Shown here: positions 7,437 through 14,337 of the stretch, piece after piece
Numbering within the stretch: the stretch's first letter is position 1
Layout: every line of letters begins with the position of its first letter
Virus record (IMG/VR): IMGVR_UViG_3300005253_000345
Span: 1 to 39,046 of that record
Length of the DNA stretch: 39,046 bases
Direction: 5' to 3' (one strand)
Source of the DNA: a virus
The notes under the pieces: generated by a model
Seen by the model: only the letters and a program-made list of their open reading frames with translations
Told to the model about the DNA's origin: nothing
The model's database searches: none
Translations under genes and position numbers: made by a program

Positions 7437-8277
7437 CCCCCAGGAGGTTGACGCCGAAATGGAACGACGTCGGCTCGACTACCAGGAGATGGAGGAGTCA
7501 CAGTACGTTCTCGGGCGTGACGTGACCGAACAGGCACAGCCTGGCAGAGTCACTGACGAGACCCAGCAGCGGTTACTCAACGAAGAGGTCGCAAGTCAGT
7601 CCGGCCTTGGGTCGGGGGGAGAACGAGACCTTCGGGACTTTCATTCGGAGTGCCCGCCTGAGAAACACGACCTGCCGGGGGAAGCCAGCATCCCATTGCC
7701 GACCGAGGAACAGCTTGATGCCGACGCCTTTGACAAGGCAGTCCAGGAGGCCGTAGAGAAGGAGAAACCCGACTCGGCGGCAGACGTCTTCGTACGACAG
7801 AAATTTCTCAACCCCCTGAACGCAATAGAGTTTCATGGCGCCGGTGTGGGTGACAGCTTCGGCGACACGGCGGGCTTCAAGTTTGACAAGGGCAAGCTGA
7901 GGTACGACCTCATACCCACGGAAGCGATGAAGGCTCTTGCCACCATTCTCACGTCAGGCGCTGAGAAGTACAGCGACCGCAACTGGGAAGGCGGCATGTC
8001 CTGGCAGCGGGTGTATGCGTCCCTGATGCGTCACCTGGTAGCCTTCGAGAGCGGCGAAGACCTAGACCCCGAGTCCGGGGAACTGCATATGGCCCACGCG
8101 TTGTGCAACGTGGTGTTCCTGGTGACCTACCAGATGCGGCCCCACCTCGCCGAGTTCGACGACCGGCCAAAGTCGAACAACGGGGGAAGTGAAGTGGGTC
8201 AAAAGCAAAAGCTTGAGAAGCACCCCTACTTAAACCATGCCCCTATTGTTGGAGCAACCAACCCCCGGATGGGTTAA
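7411..8277 (+). CDS. dATP/dGTP diphosphohydrolase-like (DUF5664) protein
   Basis: 288 residues; ribosome site AAAGGGGAG; overlaps the previous gene by 26 bases. Residues 1-150 are acidic and low complexity. Residues 155-240 carry the conserved block FKFDKGKLRYDLIP (156-169), GAEKYSDRNWEGG (183-195), RHLVAF (207-212) and HMAHALCN (226-233), the signature of the phage dATP/dGTP diphosphohydrolase N-terminal family related to MazG. Members cleave purine dNTPs to monophosphate plus pyrophosphate. In diaminopurine phages a relative (MazZ) works with PurZ, but no PurZ is present here. A nucleotide-pool role is likely. Confidence 0.8.
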   Translation: MNEQSETTDPQEVDAEMERRRLDYQEMEESQYVLGRDVTEQAQPGRVTDETQQRLLNEEVASQSGLGSGGERDLRDFHSECPPEKHDLPGEASIPLPTEEQLDADAFDKAVQEAVEKEKPDSAADVFVRQKFLNPLNAIEFHGAGVGDSFGDTAGFKFDKGKLRYDLIPTEAMKALATILTSGAEKYSDRNWEGGMSWQRVYASLMRHLVAFESGEDLDPESGELHMAHALCNVVFLVTYQMRPHLAEFDDRPKSNNGGSEVGQKQKLEKHPYLNHAPIVGATNPRMG

Positions 8278-8296
8278 GCAGAAAGGAAGTGTCACA

Positions 8297-8803
8297 ATGG
8301 AAGGTAAAGTCTACCTAGCAGGCCCCATCACGGGCCTTCACTACGACAAAGCCCAGGACTGGCGCCTGAGTGTGGCCGCTGAACTAGCCGACTATGGCAT
8401 CTCTGCATACTCACCTCTGCGCACGAAGCAGTTCCTGGCCAGCCTGGCAACCATAGAGGGTCACGACTCGGCTCTGTACCCGGCGCGTGACGACCTACAG
8501 AGAGCCGTTACGTCGCCCACCGGCATCCTGGGACGTGACTATAACGACTGCGTCACCAGTGACGTGCTGTTCGTCAACTTCCTGGACTCCGATGCCCGTT
8601 CGTTGGGAACCGCCATGGAAATTGCCTGGGCTTGGGAGGCGCACATACCCATAGTCATGTGCATTGAAGACAACATGCGAGCTCGTGCGCCTGGTAAACT
8701 CTCTAGTCCCAACGAGCACGTCATGTTCCAGGCCGCAGCGACATACCGAGTCGAGAGCCTGATAGCGGGTGTCGAGTTGACAAAGGGCATCATTCTGCCC
8801 TAA
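8297..8803 (+). CDS. Nucleoside 2-deoxyribosyltransferase-like protein
   Basis: 168 residues from ATG 8297, preferred over ATG 8237 because AAAGGAAGTG lies just upstream and the family's N-terminal strand VYLAGPITG (5-13) then starts the protein. Other family marks: SDVLFVNF (88-95) and GTAMEIAWAWE (104-114), where E108 matches the catalytic glutamate of this fold. These enzymes break or swap the base-deoxyribose bond of nucleosides or nucleotides. Next to a dNTP diphosphohydrolase-like gene it suggests salvage or removal of particular nucleotides. A dNMP N-glycosidase function (related families) is an alternative. Confidence 0.8.
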   Translation: MEGKVYLAGPITGLHYDKAQDWRLSVAAELADYGISAYSPLRTKQFLASLATIEGHDSALYPARDDLQRAVTSPTGILGRDYNDCVTSDVLFVNFLDSDARSLGTAMEIAWAWEAHIPIVMCIEDNMRARAPGKLSSPNEHVMFQAAATYRVESLIAGVELTKGIILP

Positions 8804-8806
8804 ACT
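8777..8806 (+). promoter_or_regulatory. Rightward sigma70-like promoter P3
   Basis: -35 TTGACA (8777-8782), 18-nt spacer, -10 TAAACT (8801-8806), followed by GGTAGTGACGGG. It overlaps the end of the deoxyribosyltransferase gene. The 11 bases GTAGTGACGGG are shared with promoter P2 at 13822-13832, which supports a real, conserved element despite the weaker -10 box. Confidence 0.55.
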
Positions 8807-8833
8807 GGTAGTGACGGGACACAGACCAAACAG

Positions 8834-8856
8834 GGGGGAGCGTGCGCTCCCCCTTT
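8834..8856 (+). terminator. Intrinsic terminator-like hairpin after P3
   Basis: GGGGGAGC (8834-8841) pairs perfectly with GCTCCCCC (8846-8853) around GTGC, followed by TTT. It lies about 20-40 nt after the predicted P3 start and after the upstream operon's last stop. The U-tract is short. It may end the upstream transcript, attenuate transcription into the polymerase gene, or both. Confidence 0.7.
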
Positions 8857-8890
8857 CGCTGGCACAAAACTGCGAGAGAGGATGTGACTC

Positions 8891-9136
8891 ATGAACGGAA
8901 TCTCGCAAAGTAAGGCCACCATTCGGCCCAACATTTTTGGAGCCATTAACATAGGAGTGGACGGCATGCGAGAAGAACCATTCCGCTACAGTTGGGGAAA
9001 GCCCTGCGGTAGATGCGGAAGCTGCTACACGGTCAAGGAAACCTACAGTTCCGAACTCACTGAGTATTGGTGTCGGTATTGTGGTACCGAGTTGAACGCC
9101 GACGGCTCAAAAGTTCGTACCGAGGTTGGCCGTTGA
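8891..9136 (+). CDS. Small zinc-ribbon protein, 81 aa
   Basis: ATG 8891 with GAGAGGA upstream; an internal ATG at 8966 with AGGAG would give 56 residues and contains the whole motif, so the start is uncertain. Cysteines C39, C42, C45 and C61, C64 (CGRCGSC ... WCRYCG) form a zinc ribbon. Its stop overlaps the TTG start of the polymerase gene (TTGA), implying coupled translation. A DNA- or protein-binding accessory to replication is plausible but unproven. Confidence 0.7.
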   Translation: MNGISQSKATIRPNIFGAINIGVDGMREEPFRYSWGKPCGRCGSCYTVKETYSSELTEYWCRYCGTELNADGSKVRTEVGR

Positions 9137-11574
9137 AACTCCAACAAGTTAACCACGCCATCTCACGCTGTAATGCGTGCCCACAGCGGCTCACAGCCCG
9201 CCATCGCGCACAAGGACTAGGCACTGACCGGGCCGAAATCATTGTCGTGACGGAGAATCCCTCAGCGCCTGACGACCGTGAAGGACGTGTGGGTGCGGGC
9301 TTCGAGACCGCCTTCATCATGAAGCATCTCCAGCGCCTTGGTATGCCCCTGTCCAAGGTGTACTTCACGGCACTGGTGAAGTGCTTCCCCGGATTCACTC
9401 GCGGAGTAGGATTCCACGACTTCCATCCTGATGCGATTGGGACGTGCTCCACAACCCACCTATTCGACGAAATAATTGCCATAGACCCTAAGCTGATTGT
9501 CACCGTTGGCCCGAAGGTGACTAAGTTTTTCGACGTCAAGGGCGGCATCAATTCCGTAAGCGGAAAGATTCACATGACCGACCTCGGCCCTGTGCTGCCG
9601 CTAGTCAACCCTGTGTCCCTGAATAAACAAGGGCCGCGACAACTAGTAGCCTTTGTGACTAGCCTCAGACTGATGAAGCTATTCGCAGAGAGTGGTCAGT
9701 TGGAGCCTCCCCCCCTGGTGCGCTATGTGGACTGGGTAGCGGAGCAAGAAAGCGCGGGCGACGTCGTTGGTGTTGACCTTGAAACCACCTGGAAAGAGGG
9801 CATGGCATCCCACGACCCGGCCATTGACATCTGGAGTATTGGGTACGGCAACGAGTGGGTACGCAACGTTGAGCACATGCGAGACTTCGTGCCGGTTGAA
9901 GCACGGGGGGAGTTTCCCTTTACGCCGGTGTTCCACAATGCCTCATTCGACATAGAGTTTCTCGAACGCGACGGGTGGAAGGTACCTGAGTGGTATGACA
10001 CCATCATTGAGGCCCACCTGTTGGGCTACGGCCCGTTGGGTCTTAAGAAGCTGATGCCGGTGTTTACTGGGCACTCGTTGAAGGACTTCAAGTCCGTCAT
10101 TAACGCGAAGAAAACCTACGAGGACAATGAGGAAGAAGCCCTCGACTACTGCGCCTCAGACGCCTGGGGCACCAAGGTGTTGCACGACATATTCTGGCCG
10201 GAAATAAAGAAGCGTGGCCTGGAGGGGCTCTATGACCTGGAGCGCAAGGTCACGACGTCCATACGGCGCATGGAGCGCAAGGGCATACCTATTGACCAGC
10301 ATCGCCTGGTCGAGCTACGAGACTCAATGGTGGGTGACATCGAGGCCAAGCGTCAGTTCCTCAACAACAGCGGTGTCCCCTGGGAGAAGGATAAGGACTT
10401 CGCGGCATGGTTCTGGAAGGGCCGGGAGAAGAAGGCCCCGAAGACAGCGACGTCGAAGCAATTGTCCTGTAAGAAGGACGACCTGCTCGCCAAGATTCCT
10501 GAGAACGAGCGTGAGGACGGCGACTGGGAATACCTGAACGCAACTCCAGACCAGCTAGCTGTTGTTCAGGCTCGCGTCGAGTTGGCACAGAAGGCTAAGT
10601 TCATCAAGACCTACCTGGAGCACTGGATTGCCGGTGATGGGTGGGTGCATCCGTCGTTCAACCAGACAGGTACAGTCACTTGGCGTTTTAGCTGTAGCGA
10701 CCCGAACCTCCAGAACGTAGCTCGCATCGAGGGAGTGCCTCTACATCATTTGTTCGTGGCGCCCGATGGGTGGAAGTTCATCAGCGTTGACTACTCATTG
10801 CTGGAGTTGGTGGTTATAGCCAACCTCAGTAAAGACCCGGTAATGCTGGACGCTTTCGTGGAAGACCGCAAACGCAAGGGGAAGTACAAGAAAGACATCC
10901 ATCAGATGCGTGTCGATTCCCTGTTGATGCAGCAGTTCTTCAATACTGCGAGCATCCATGACGACGACCGGCAGCGTACCTTTGCCAAGACCATCAACTA
11001 TGGCATACCGTATGGGTTAACAGGATATTCGGTAAAGCGCCGGTTGAAGCTGAAAGACCAAGAGACCGGCGACGCGCTCGTCCAGGGATTCTTCGACGAC
11101 TTCAAGGCCGTGAAGCCGTGGCAAGACGCACAGAAACGCCATGGTGAACGCTTTGGGTACGTCAAGACCAGTGAAGGCAGGCCCTTATATGTGCCTGGTA
11201 TTTTCGCTGAGTGGGGCCGCATAAAGAGCCGCGCCGAAAACCAGACCAAAAATATGCCTGTCCAGGGTACCGCTGCCGAGATTGTCAAGGAAGCTATGGT
11301 ACGATGTGACGAGGCCATAGAGAAGTTCTGGAAGGGCATGGCCTACATAGTCTCCCAAATTCATGACGAGTTGCTGTTCCTAGTCCGCGACGATGTCGTT
11401 GACGAGTTCAAGGCGTTCTGTCTGACAACCGACGGCATGCTCGACACCCGACACAATGCCCCCTACTTGGTGGACGCCAAGGTGGGGCAGACCTGGGGGG
11501 AGCTAAAGCAGGTCGACGACCCATTCGCCTGGAACACAAAGGAAGAAAGAGAGGAAGTCGAGAGTGAAGTATGA
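9133..11574 (+). CDS. Family A DNA polymerase fused to a uracil-DNA glycosylase-like domain
   Basis: 813 residues from TTG 9133, coupled to the zinc-ribbon stop. Residues 10-185 resemble family 4 uracil-DNA glycosylase: C13, C16, C84 and C105 are placed like its Fe-S ligands, and VTENPSAPDDREG matches the position of the GEAPGxxED motif. The second motif reads LVNPVSL, lacking the usual His. Residues 210-345 are a 3'-5' exonuclease (D215/E217, N269/D273, Y339/D343). The polymerase follows: motif A VDYSLLEL (552-559), motif B R615, K619, Y623, and motif C QIHDEL (742-747). All polymerase and proofreading residues are present, so this is the replicative polymerase. Confidence 0.93.
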   Translation: MKLQQVNHAISRCNACPQRLTARHRAQGLGTDRAEIIVVTENPSAPDDREGRVGAGFETAFIMKHLQRLGMPLSKVYFTALVKCFPGFTRGVGFHDFHPDAIGTCSTTHLFDEIIAIDPKLIVTVGPKVTKFFDVKGGINSVSGKIHMTDLGPVLPLVNPVSLNKQGPRQLVAFVTSLRLMKLFAESGQLEPPPLVRYVDWVAEQESAGDVVGVDLETTWKEGMASHDPAIDIWSIGYGNEWVRNVEHMRDFVPVEARGEFPFTPVFHNASFDIEFLERDGWKVPEWYDTIIEAHLLGYGPLGLKKLMPVFTGHSLKDFKSVINAKKTYEDNEEEALDYCASDAWGTKVLHDIFWPEIKKRGLEGLYDLERKVTTSIRRMERKGIPIDQHRLVELRDSMVGDIEAKRQFLNNSGVPWEKDKDFAAWFWKGREKKAPKTATSKQLSCKKDDLLAKIPENEREDGDWEYLNATPDQLAVVQARVELAQKAKFIKTYLEHWIAGDGWVHPSFNQTGTVTWRFSCSDPNLQNVARIEGVPLHHLFVAPDGWKFISVDYSLLELVVIANLSKDPVMLDAFVEDRKRKGKYKKDIHQMRVDSLLMQQFFNTASIHDDDRQRTFAKTINYGIPYGLTGYSVKRRLKLKDQETGDALVQGFFDDFKAVKPWQDAQKRHGERFGYVKTSEGRPLYVPGIFAEWGRIKSRAENQTKNMPVQGTAAEIVKEAMVRCDEAIEKFWKGMAYIVSQIHDELLFLVRDDVVDEFKAFCLTTDGMLDTRHNAPYLVDAKVGQTWGELKQVDDPFAWNTKEEREEVESEV

Positions 11575-12667
11575 CAGAGACGAGCAAGCACAGAGGCTAG
11601 CACCTTTACTAGCGCAGGGCATGAGCCTGTCGGCAGCATCCCGTGCCATTGGCCTCAACACAGCAACCGTGCGGTCGTGGTTCCGTGACGGCGGCGCATT
11701 CCGTCAAGCGGTAGAGACGGCCCAACAGGACGCACCGGAGCCCGCGACTGCACTCGACGAGTTGGTAGGGCGGGTGAGTCAGGTGATGCCGAGCCTGCCT
11801 AGGATGCACCACACTCCCCTAGTGAGCGGTGCCGACGACGAGGAAGCCAACCTCATTCTGAGTGACATGCACTGTGGGCGCCGCACCCGGACGTTCAACA
11901 GCAAGGTCTACGCGGAGAGGGCGCAGCAAATTGTGGACAAGGTCATTCACTTGACCGAGATGTACCGCAAGACCGGCAAGGCGCTGAACCGCCTGAACAT
12001 TTTCGACCTGGGTGACAACCTCCACGGGGAGTACACCGGGCGGCAGGGACGCATGCAGGACTTCGAGTTCGGTGTGCCCGAGCAGTTGGCTCAGTCCGTG
12101 CCTGTCATGTCGGAGATGTACTTCCAGTTGGCTGAGATGTTCCCGTTCATTCGGGTCTACCGTTCGCCGGGCAACCACGGAGACCTTGACAAGCAGTTCA
12201 GCACCGGCAGCAACTGGGACGCTGTGCGAGGCATGCTCATTGAGAAGACCTTCGAGGGGTATGACAACTTCGAAATGTTCCCGCCGGAAGACCCCAACCA
12301 GGACGCGTACCAGACCGCAGCGTTCGGCCCCTGGAGGTTCGCCTACGGACACGGTCACTGCATCAAGTCGTCTGGAGGCGGACCCTATTCGTCCATCATT
12401 CGGAAGTTCCAGAGTTTCCAGGTCATAGAGGCAGCGAAGGGCCAGCCCTTCCACTTGGCAATGCTCGGGCATTTCCATCACAGCTTCTACGTCAACCAGA
12501 ACCGCATGAGAATTCTCATGAATGGCACCATGGTCACGGACGACCCATACGCGCTCCAGCTAGGGTACGACAGCGACCCGGCGCAGTGGTTCTTTGGCTT
12601 CAACTCCAAGCGCCCTGTGACGTTCAAGTTCGAGCTAGAGCTAGACGAAAGGAGGTACACCGCATGA
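11564..12667 (+). CDS. Metallophosphoesterase with N-terminal helix-turn-helix
   Basis: 367 residues from GTG 11564 with GAGGAAG upstream, overlapping the polymerase gene by 11 bases. Residues 19-42 form a helix-turn-helix (SLSAASRAIGLNTATVRSWF). The calcineurin-like domain has SDMHCG (D101, H103), FDLGDNLHG (D148, D151), SPGNHG (N204, H205), YGHGH (263-265) and GHFHH (302-306), a full metal-binding set. Family members include phosphatases and the SbcD/Mre11 nucleases; none of the longer Mre11-type features is clear. A DNA-directed nuclease or phosphatase coupled to replication is the best reading. Confidence 0.85.
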   Translation: MKYDRDEQAQRLAPLLAQGMSLSAASRAIGLNTATVRSWFRDGGAFRQAVETAQQDAPEPATALDELVGRVSQVMPSLPRMHHTPLVSGADDEEANLILSDMHCGRRTRTFNSKVYAERAQQIVDKVIHLTEMYRKTGKALNRLNIFDLGDNLHGEYTGRQGRMQDFEFGVPEQLAQSVPVMSEMYFQLAEMFPFIRVYRSPGNHGDLDKQFSTGSNWDAVRGMLIEKTFEGYDNFEMFPPEDPNQDAYQTAAFGPWRFAYGHGHCIKSSGGGPYSSIIRKFQSFQVIEAAKGQPFHLAMLGHFHHSFYVNQNRMRILMNGTMVTDDPYALQLGYDSDPAQWFFGFNSKRPVTFKFELELDERRYTA

Positions 12668-12933
12668 AGTTTCGTAAAAAACCAATAGTAATCGAGGCCA
12701 TGCAGACTGATGGCACCATCCCCACCGCGAATGCCATCCGCGCATGGAGTAACGACCAGGTACGTGACCATTGGATTGGTGGAGGACGCGGCGTTGCTTT
12801 TAATGTACCCACCCTCGAAGGCACTATGTTAGCAAGTCCGGGAGACTGGATTATTCGGGGAATTCACGGGGAGTATTACCCCTGCAAACCGGAAATTTTT
12901 GCCGCAACCTACGACCTCGTAGAGGAGGAGTAA
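12664..12933 (+). CDS. Conserved phage protein (KKPIVIEA / PGDWII family), unknown function
   Basis: 89 residues from ATG 12664 with AAAGGAGGT upstream; ATGA overlap with the previous gene. The start MKFRKKPIVIEAMQ and the segment SPGDWIIRGIHGEYYPCKP are typical of a small protein found in very many phages, usually left unnamed. It looks like a compact beta-rich domain. The family is recognisable; its function is not known to me. Confidence 0.8.
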   Translation: MKFRKKPIVIEAMQTDGTIPTANAIRAWSNDQVRDHWIGGGRGVAFNVPTLEGTMLASPGDWIIRGIHGEYYPCKPEIFAATYDLVEEE

Positions 12934-12938
12934 CGCCA

Positions 12939-13106
12939 ATGCGACGTAAATTTTACACACAGCGTACCTTCTACATTAGACTTTCGCTGCTCCCTGTTAT
13001 GCTGCCCTTAGCAGTTCTTAATGCCATCGGTGAGAGTGCCGAGAACTACGCGCGGCGTCTGTCGAAGTGGGTTGAAGGGAGGTTTCCTTATGAAAACCGC
13101 GACTAG
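12939..13106 (+). CDS. Small hypothetical protein, possible membrane segment, 55 aa
   Basis: ATG 12939, AGGAGGAG upstream, stop TAG 13104-13106. After a basic start (MRRKFYTQR) residues 12-30 are hydrophobic (IRLSLLPVMLPLAVLNAI), possibly one membrane span with the positive end inside. The rest is charged. It overlaps the next gene by 17 bases. It is a possible holin-like or membrane-anchoring peptide; weak evidence. Confidence 0.5.
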   Translation: MRRKFYTQRTFYIRLSLLPVMLPLAVLNAIGESAENYARRLSKWVEGRFPYENRD

Positions 13107-13380
13107 AGCCCAACGCAAACAGGCAGGAAGGGAACTGAACAGCAGCCCTCCCCCCGCCGAGTTGCCCAAGGACTTCATTGGCCGCAAGCACCGGCGTTTT
13201 ATTCTGCTTCACCTGTTGAGGCAGTACAAGGCGCTGAACCCGGTCTTCCTGCACATGCGTCGTCCTACGCAGAACCGTAGGCTTCGCGTTCCAATGGTGG
13301 GGGGAGTATTTGACCATCGGGGTTTCACTCGGTTCGAGGCAGTCCTCGGCAAGAGTCGAAGGGAGGCAATAAGCGCATGA
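13090..13380 (+). CDS. Hypothetical basic protein, 96 aa
   Basis: Start chosen at ATG 13090 behind GGGAGG rather than the longer frame from 13021. The product is rich in Arg and Lys (GRKHRRFILLHLLRQYK, RRPTQNRRLRV) and probably binds nucleic acid. No known fold is recognised. Its stop overlaps the RNase HI start as ATGA (13377-13380), so it may be co-translated with it. One copy of the dispersed motif CTCCCCCCG lies inside at 13148. Confidence 0.65.
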   Translation: MKTATRAQRKQAGRELNSSPPPAELPKDFIGRKHRRFILLHLLRQYKALNPVFLHMRRPTQNRRLRVPMVGGVFDHRGFTRFEAVLGKSRREAISA

Positions 13381-13817
13381 ACAGTACCGACCGTTTCCAG
13401 GCATGGACAGATGGCGGCTGGCGACAGAAGACAGGCATAGGGGGGTGGGCCTACGTCATGAAGCCTAGCAGCGACGGCTTTGTCCAGGACGAGAAGTCCG
13501 GGACCGTCTACCCCGACGACGGGCCTACCAACCAGCGCATGGAGTTGCTCGCCGTCATTAAGGTGCTGGACGCACTGCCGGACAGGGCTGAGGTCACTGT
13601 GTATACCGACAGCCAGTACGTCGCCAGCACCGTCAACGAGGGGTGGAACATAAAGGCCAACATAGACCTGTGGCAGAAGTTCGTAGATGCGTCCATGAAT
13701 CACGAGGTCAGTGTGCAGTGGATTCCGCGCAATAGCGTACCCGAGCACGAACGCGCTGACGAACTAGCTAAGGCGGCGACGAAACCCGGACTTGACAAAG
13801 ATGGTGAGGAAGGGTAA
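13377..13817 (+). CDS. rnhA: Ribonuclease HI
   Basis: 146 residues, about the usual RNase HI length. The active-site set is complete: D12 (AWTDGGW), E56 (NQRMELLAV), D78 (VYTDSQYV) and D128 (ERADELAKAA), plus the catalytic-loop His at 124. It degrades RNA in RNA-DNA hybrids, here most likely removing replication primers or R-loops. Its end carries promoter P2: the -35 box lies in the last codons and the -10 box overlaps the stop. Confidence 0.93.
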   Translation: MNSTDRFQAWTDGGWRQKTGIGGWAYVMKPSSDGFVQDEKSGTVYPDDGPTNQRMELLAVIKVLDALPDRAEVTVYTDSQYVASTVNEGWNIKANIDLWQKFVDASMNHEVSVQWIPRNSVPEHERADELAKAATKPGLDKDGEEG

Positions 13818-13820
13818 TAT
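13792..13820 (+). promoter_or_regulatory. Rightward sigma70-like promoter P2
   Basis: Consensus -35 TTGACA (13792-13797), exactly 17 nt, -10 TAATAT (13815-13820), followed by AGTAGTGACGGGG. It lies across the 3' end of the RNase HI gene. It shares its -10 region with P1 and the bases GTAGTGACGGG with P3. It is the best promoter in the window. Confidence 0.8.
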
Positions 13821-13839
13821 AGTAGTGACGGGGGGAAAT

Positions 13840-13902
13840 GTGTCCACTGACCAGCACTCAAGCGTGGTCGAGACACCCTGGCGATGGGAGCCTGTCAGGT
13901 AA
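13840..13902 (+). CDS. Possible 20-aa leader peptide
   Basis: GTG 13840 preceded by GGGGGGA, reading MSTDQHSSVVETPWRWEPVR and ending TAA at 13900-13902. The last four codons and stop lie on the 5' arm and loop of the terminator hairpin, so a ribosome finishing the peptide would cover the arm. This geometry resembles translational attenuation. The frame is too short for composition to prove coding. Confidence 0.3.
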   Translation: MSTDQHSSVVETPWRWEPVR

Positions 13903-13922
13903 AACAAGAGGCTCCCTTTTCT
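13886..13922 (+). terminator. Intrinsic terminator downstream of P2
   Basis: GGGAGCC (13886-13892) pairs with GGCTCCC (13910-13916) around a 17-nt loop, followed by TTTTCTT. This is a standard rho-independent form. It would end both read-through from the RNase HI operon and most transcripts from P2. Confidence 0.75.
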
Positions 13923-14006
13923 TGTCCTTAAAGGAAGCCCGAGTAAGAGTACGGGGCAGAGGCTCTCGGGTCGTGCGTAACAGCATAACAAAAGTCTCAG
14001 CCCGTC

Positions 14007-14285
14007 ATGTCCCTAAGTAGTGTTACACAAGTGCACACCTGTCTGAACAACAGGAGGAACAGTGGAAGTCTGTCCGGGGACACCAAGACACTTCTGACTG
14101 GCAACTGGGAAGAATTCCCCGGCCAGTACACTGCCCCAACCCTGGTGGGAAGCGAGTGGCGTGAACGAAGGTTTCCACGCGGACAAGGCTTTCGACGAAT
14201 GGTGGGGAGAGTCACGACGAGTCCACTTAGCGTCATGCGATGGGCGCGAGTCGATGGCAGGTACACGGGGCGGTACAAAGGTTAG
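14007..14285 (+). CDS. Doubtful ORF, 92 aa
   Basis: ATG 14007 lacks a ribosome site. The middle part (TLLTGNWEEFPGQYTAPTL) reads like a protein but the C-terminal third is abnormally rich in Arg and Gly. It overlaps the other candidate at 14161-14337 in a different frame; at most one is likely real. Confidence 0.22.
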   Translation: MSLSSVTQVHTCLNNRRNSGSLSGDTKTLLTGNWEEFPGQYTAPTLVGSEWRERRFPRGQGFRRMVGRVTTSPLSVMRWARVDGRYTGRYKG

Positions 14286-14337
14286 GCGGGGTTGGCGAAA
14301 ACTCAGGCGCTTCGGCGTGTTTGGAGTGAGTAACTAA
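14161..14337 (+). CDS. Doubtful small ORF, 58 aa
   Basis: GTG 14161, weak GGGAAG upstream, stop TAA 14335-14337, 28 bases before the MazG-like gene. The N-terminal part (NEGFHADKAFDEWWGESRR) looks natural; the C-terminus is Arg/Gly rich. Its GTGA junction with an upstream open frame resembles the coupled genes elsewhere in this operon. Confidence 0.28.
   Translation: MNEGFHADKAFDEWWGESRRVHLASCDGRESMAGTRGGTKVRRGWRKLRRFGVFGVSN

Larger units (their letters stand above)
13827..13922 (+). ncRNA. Predicted ~95-nt RNA between P2 and its terminator (leader or small RNA)
   Basis: Transcription from P2 should start near 13827 and stop at the hairpin/U-tract at 13886-13922, giving an RNA of roughly 95 nt. 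It contains a 20-codon reading frame (13840-13902) with a ribosome site. It could be a free-standing small RNA, a leader-peptide attenuator for the genes from 14366 onward, or both. Boundaries are predicted from promoter and terminator only. Confidence 0.45.

Noticed and set aside
7411-8803. Diaminopurine (Z-DNA) phage signature
   Set aside because: A dATP/dGTP diphosphohydrolase-like protein and PolA are present, but no PurZ-like adenylosuccinate synthetase is seen, and these families occur in ordinary phages.
11819-12481. Leftward 220-codon frame opposite the metallophosphoesterase
   Set aside because: The opposite strand holds a complete metallophosphoesterase with all motifs; this frame is its mirror.
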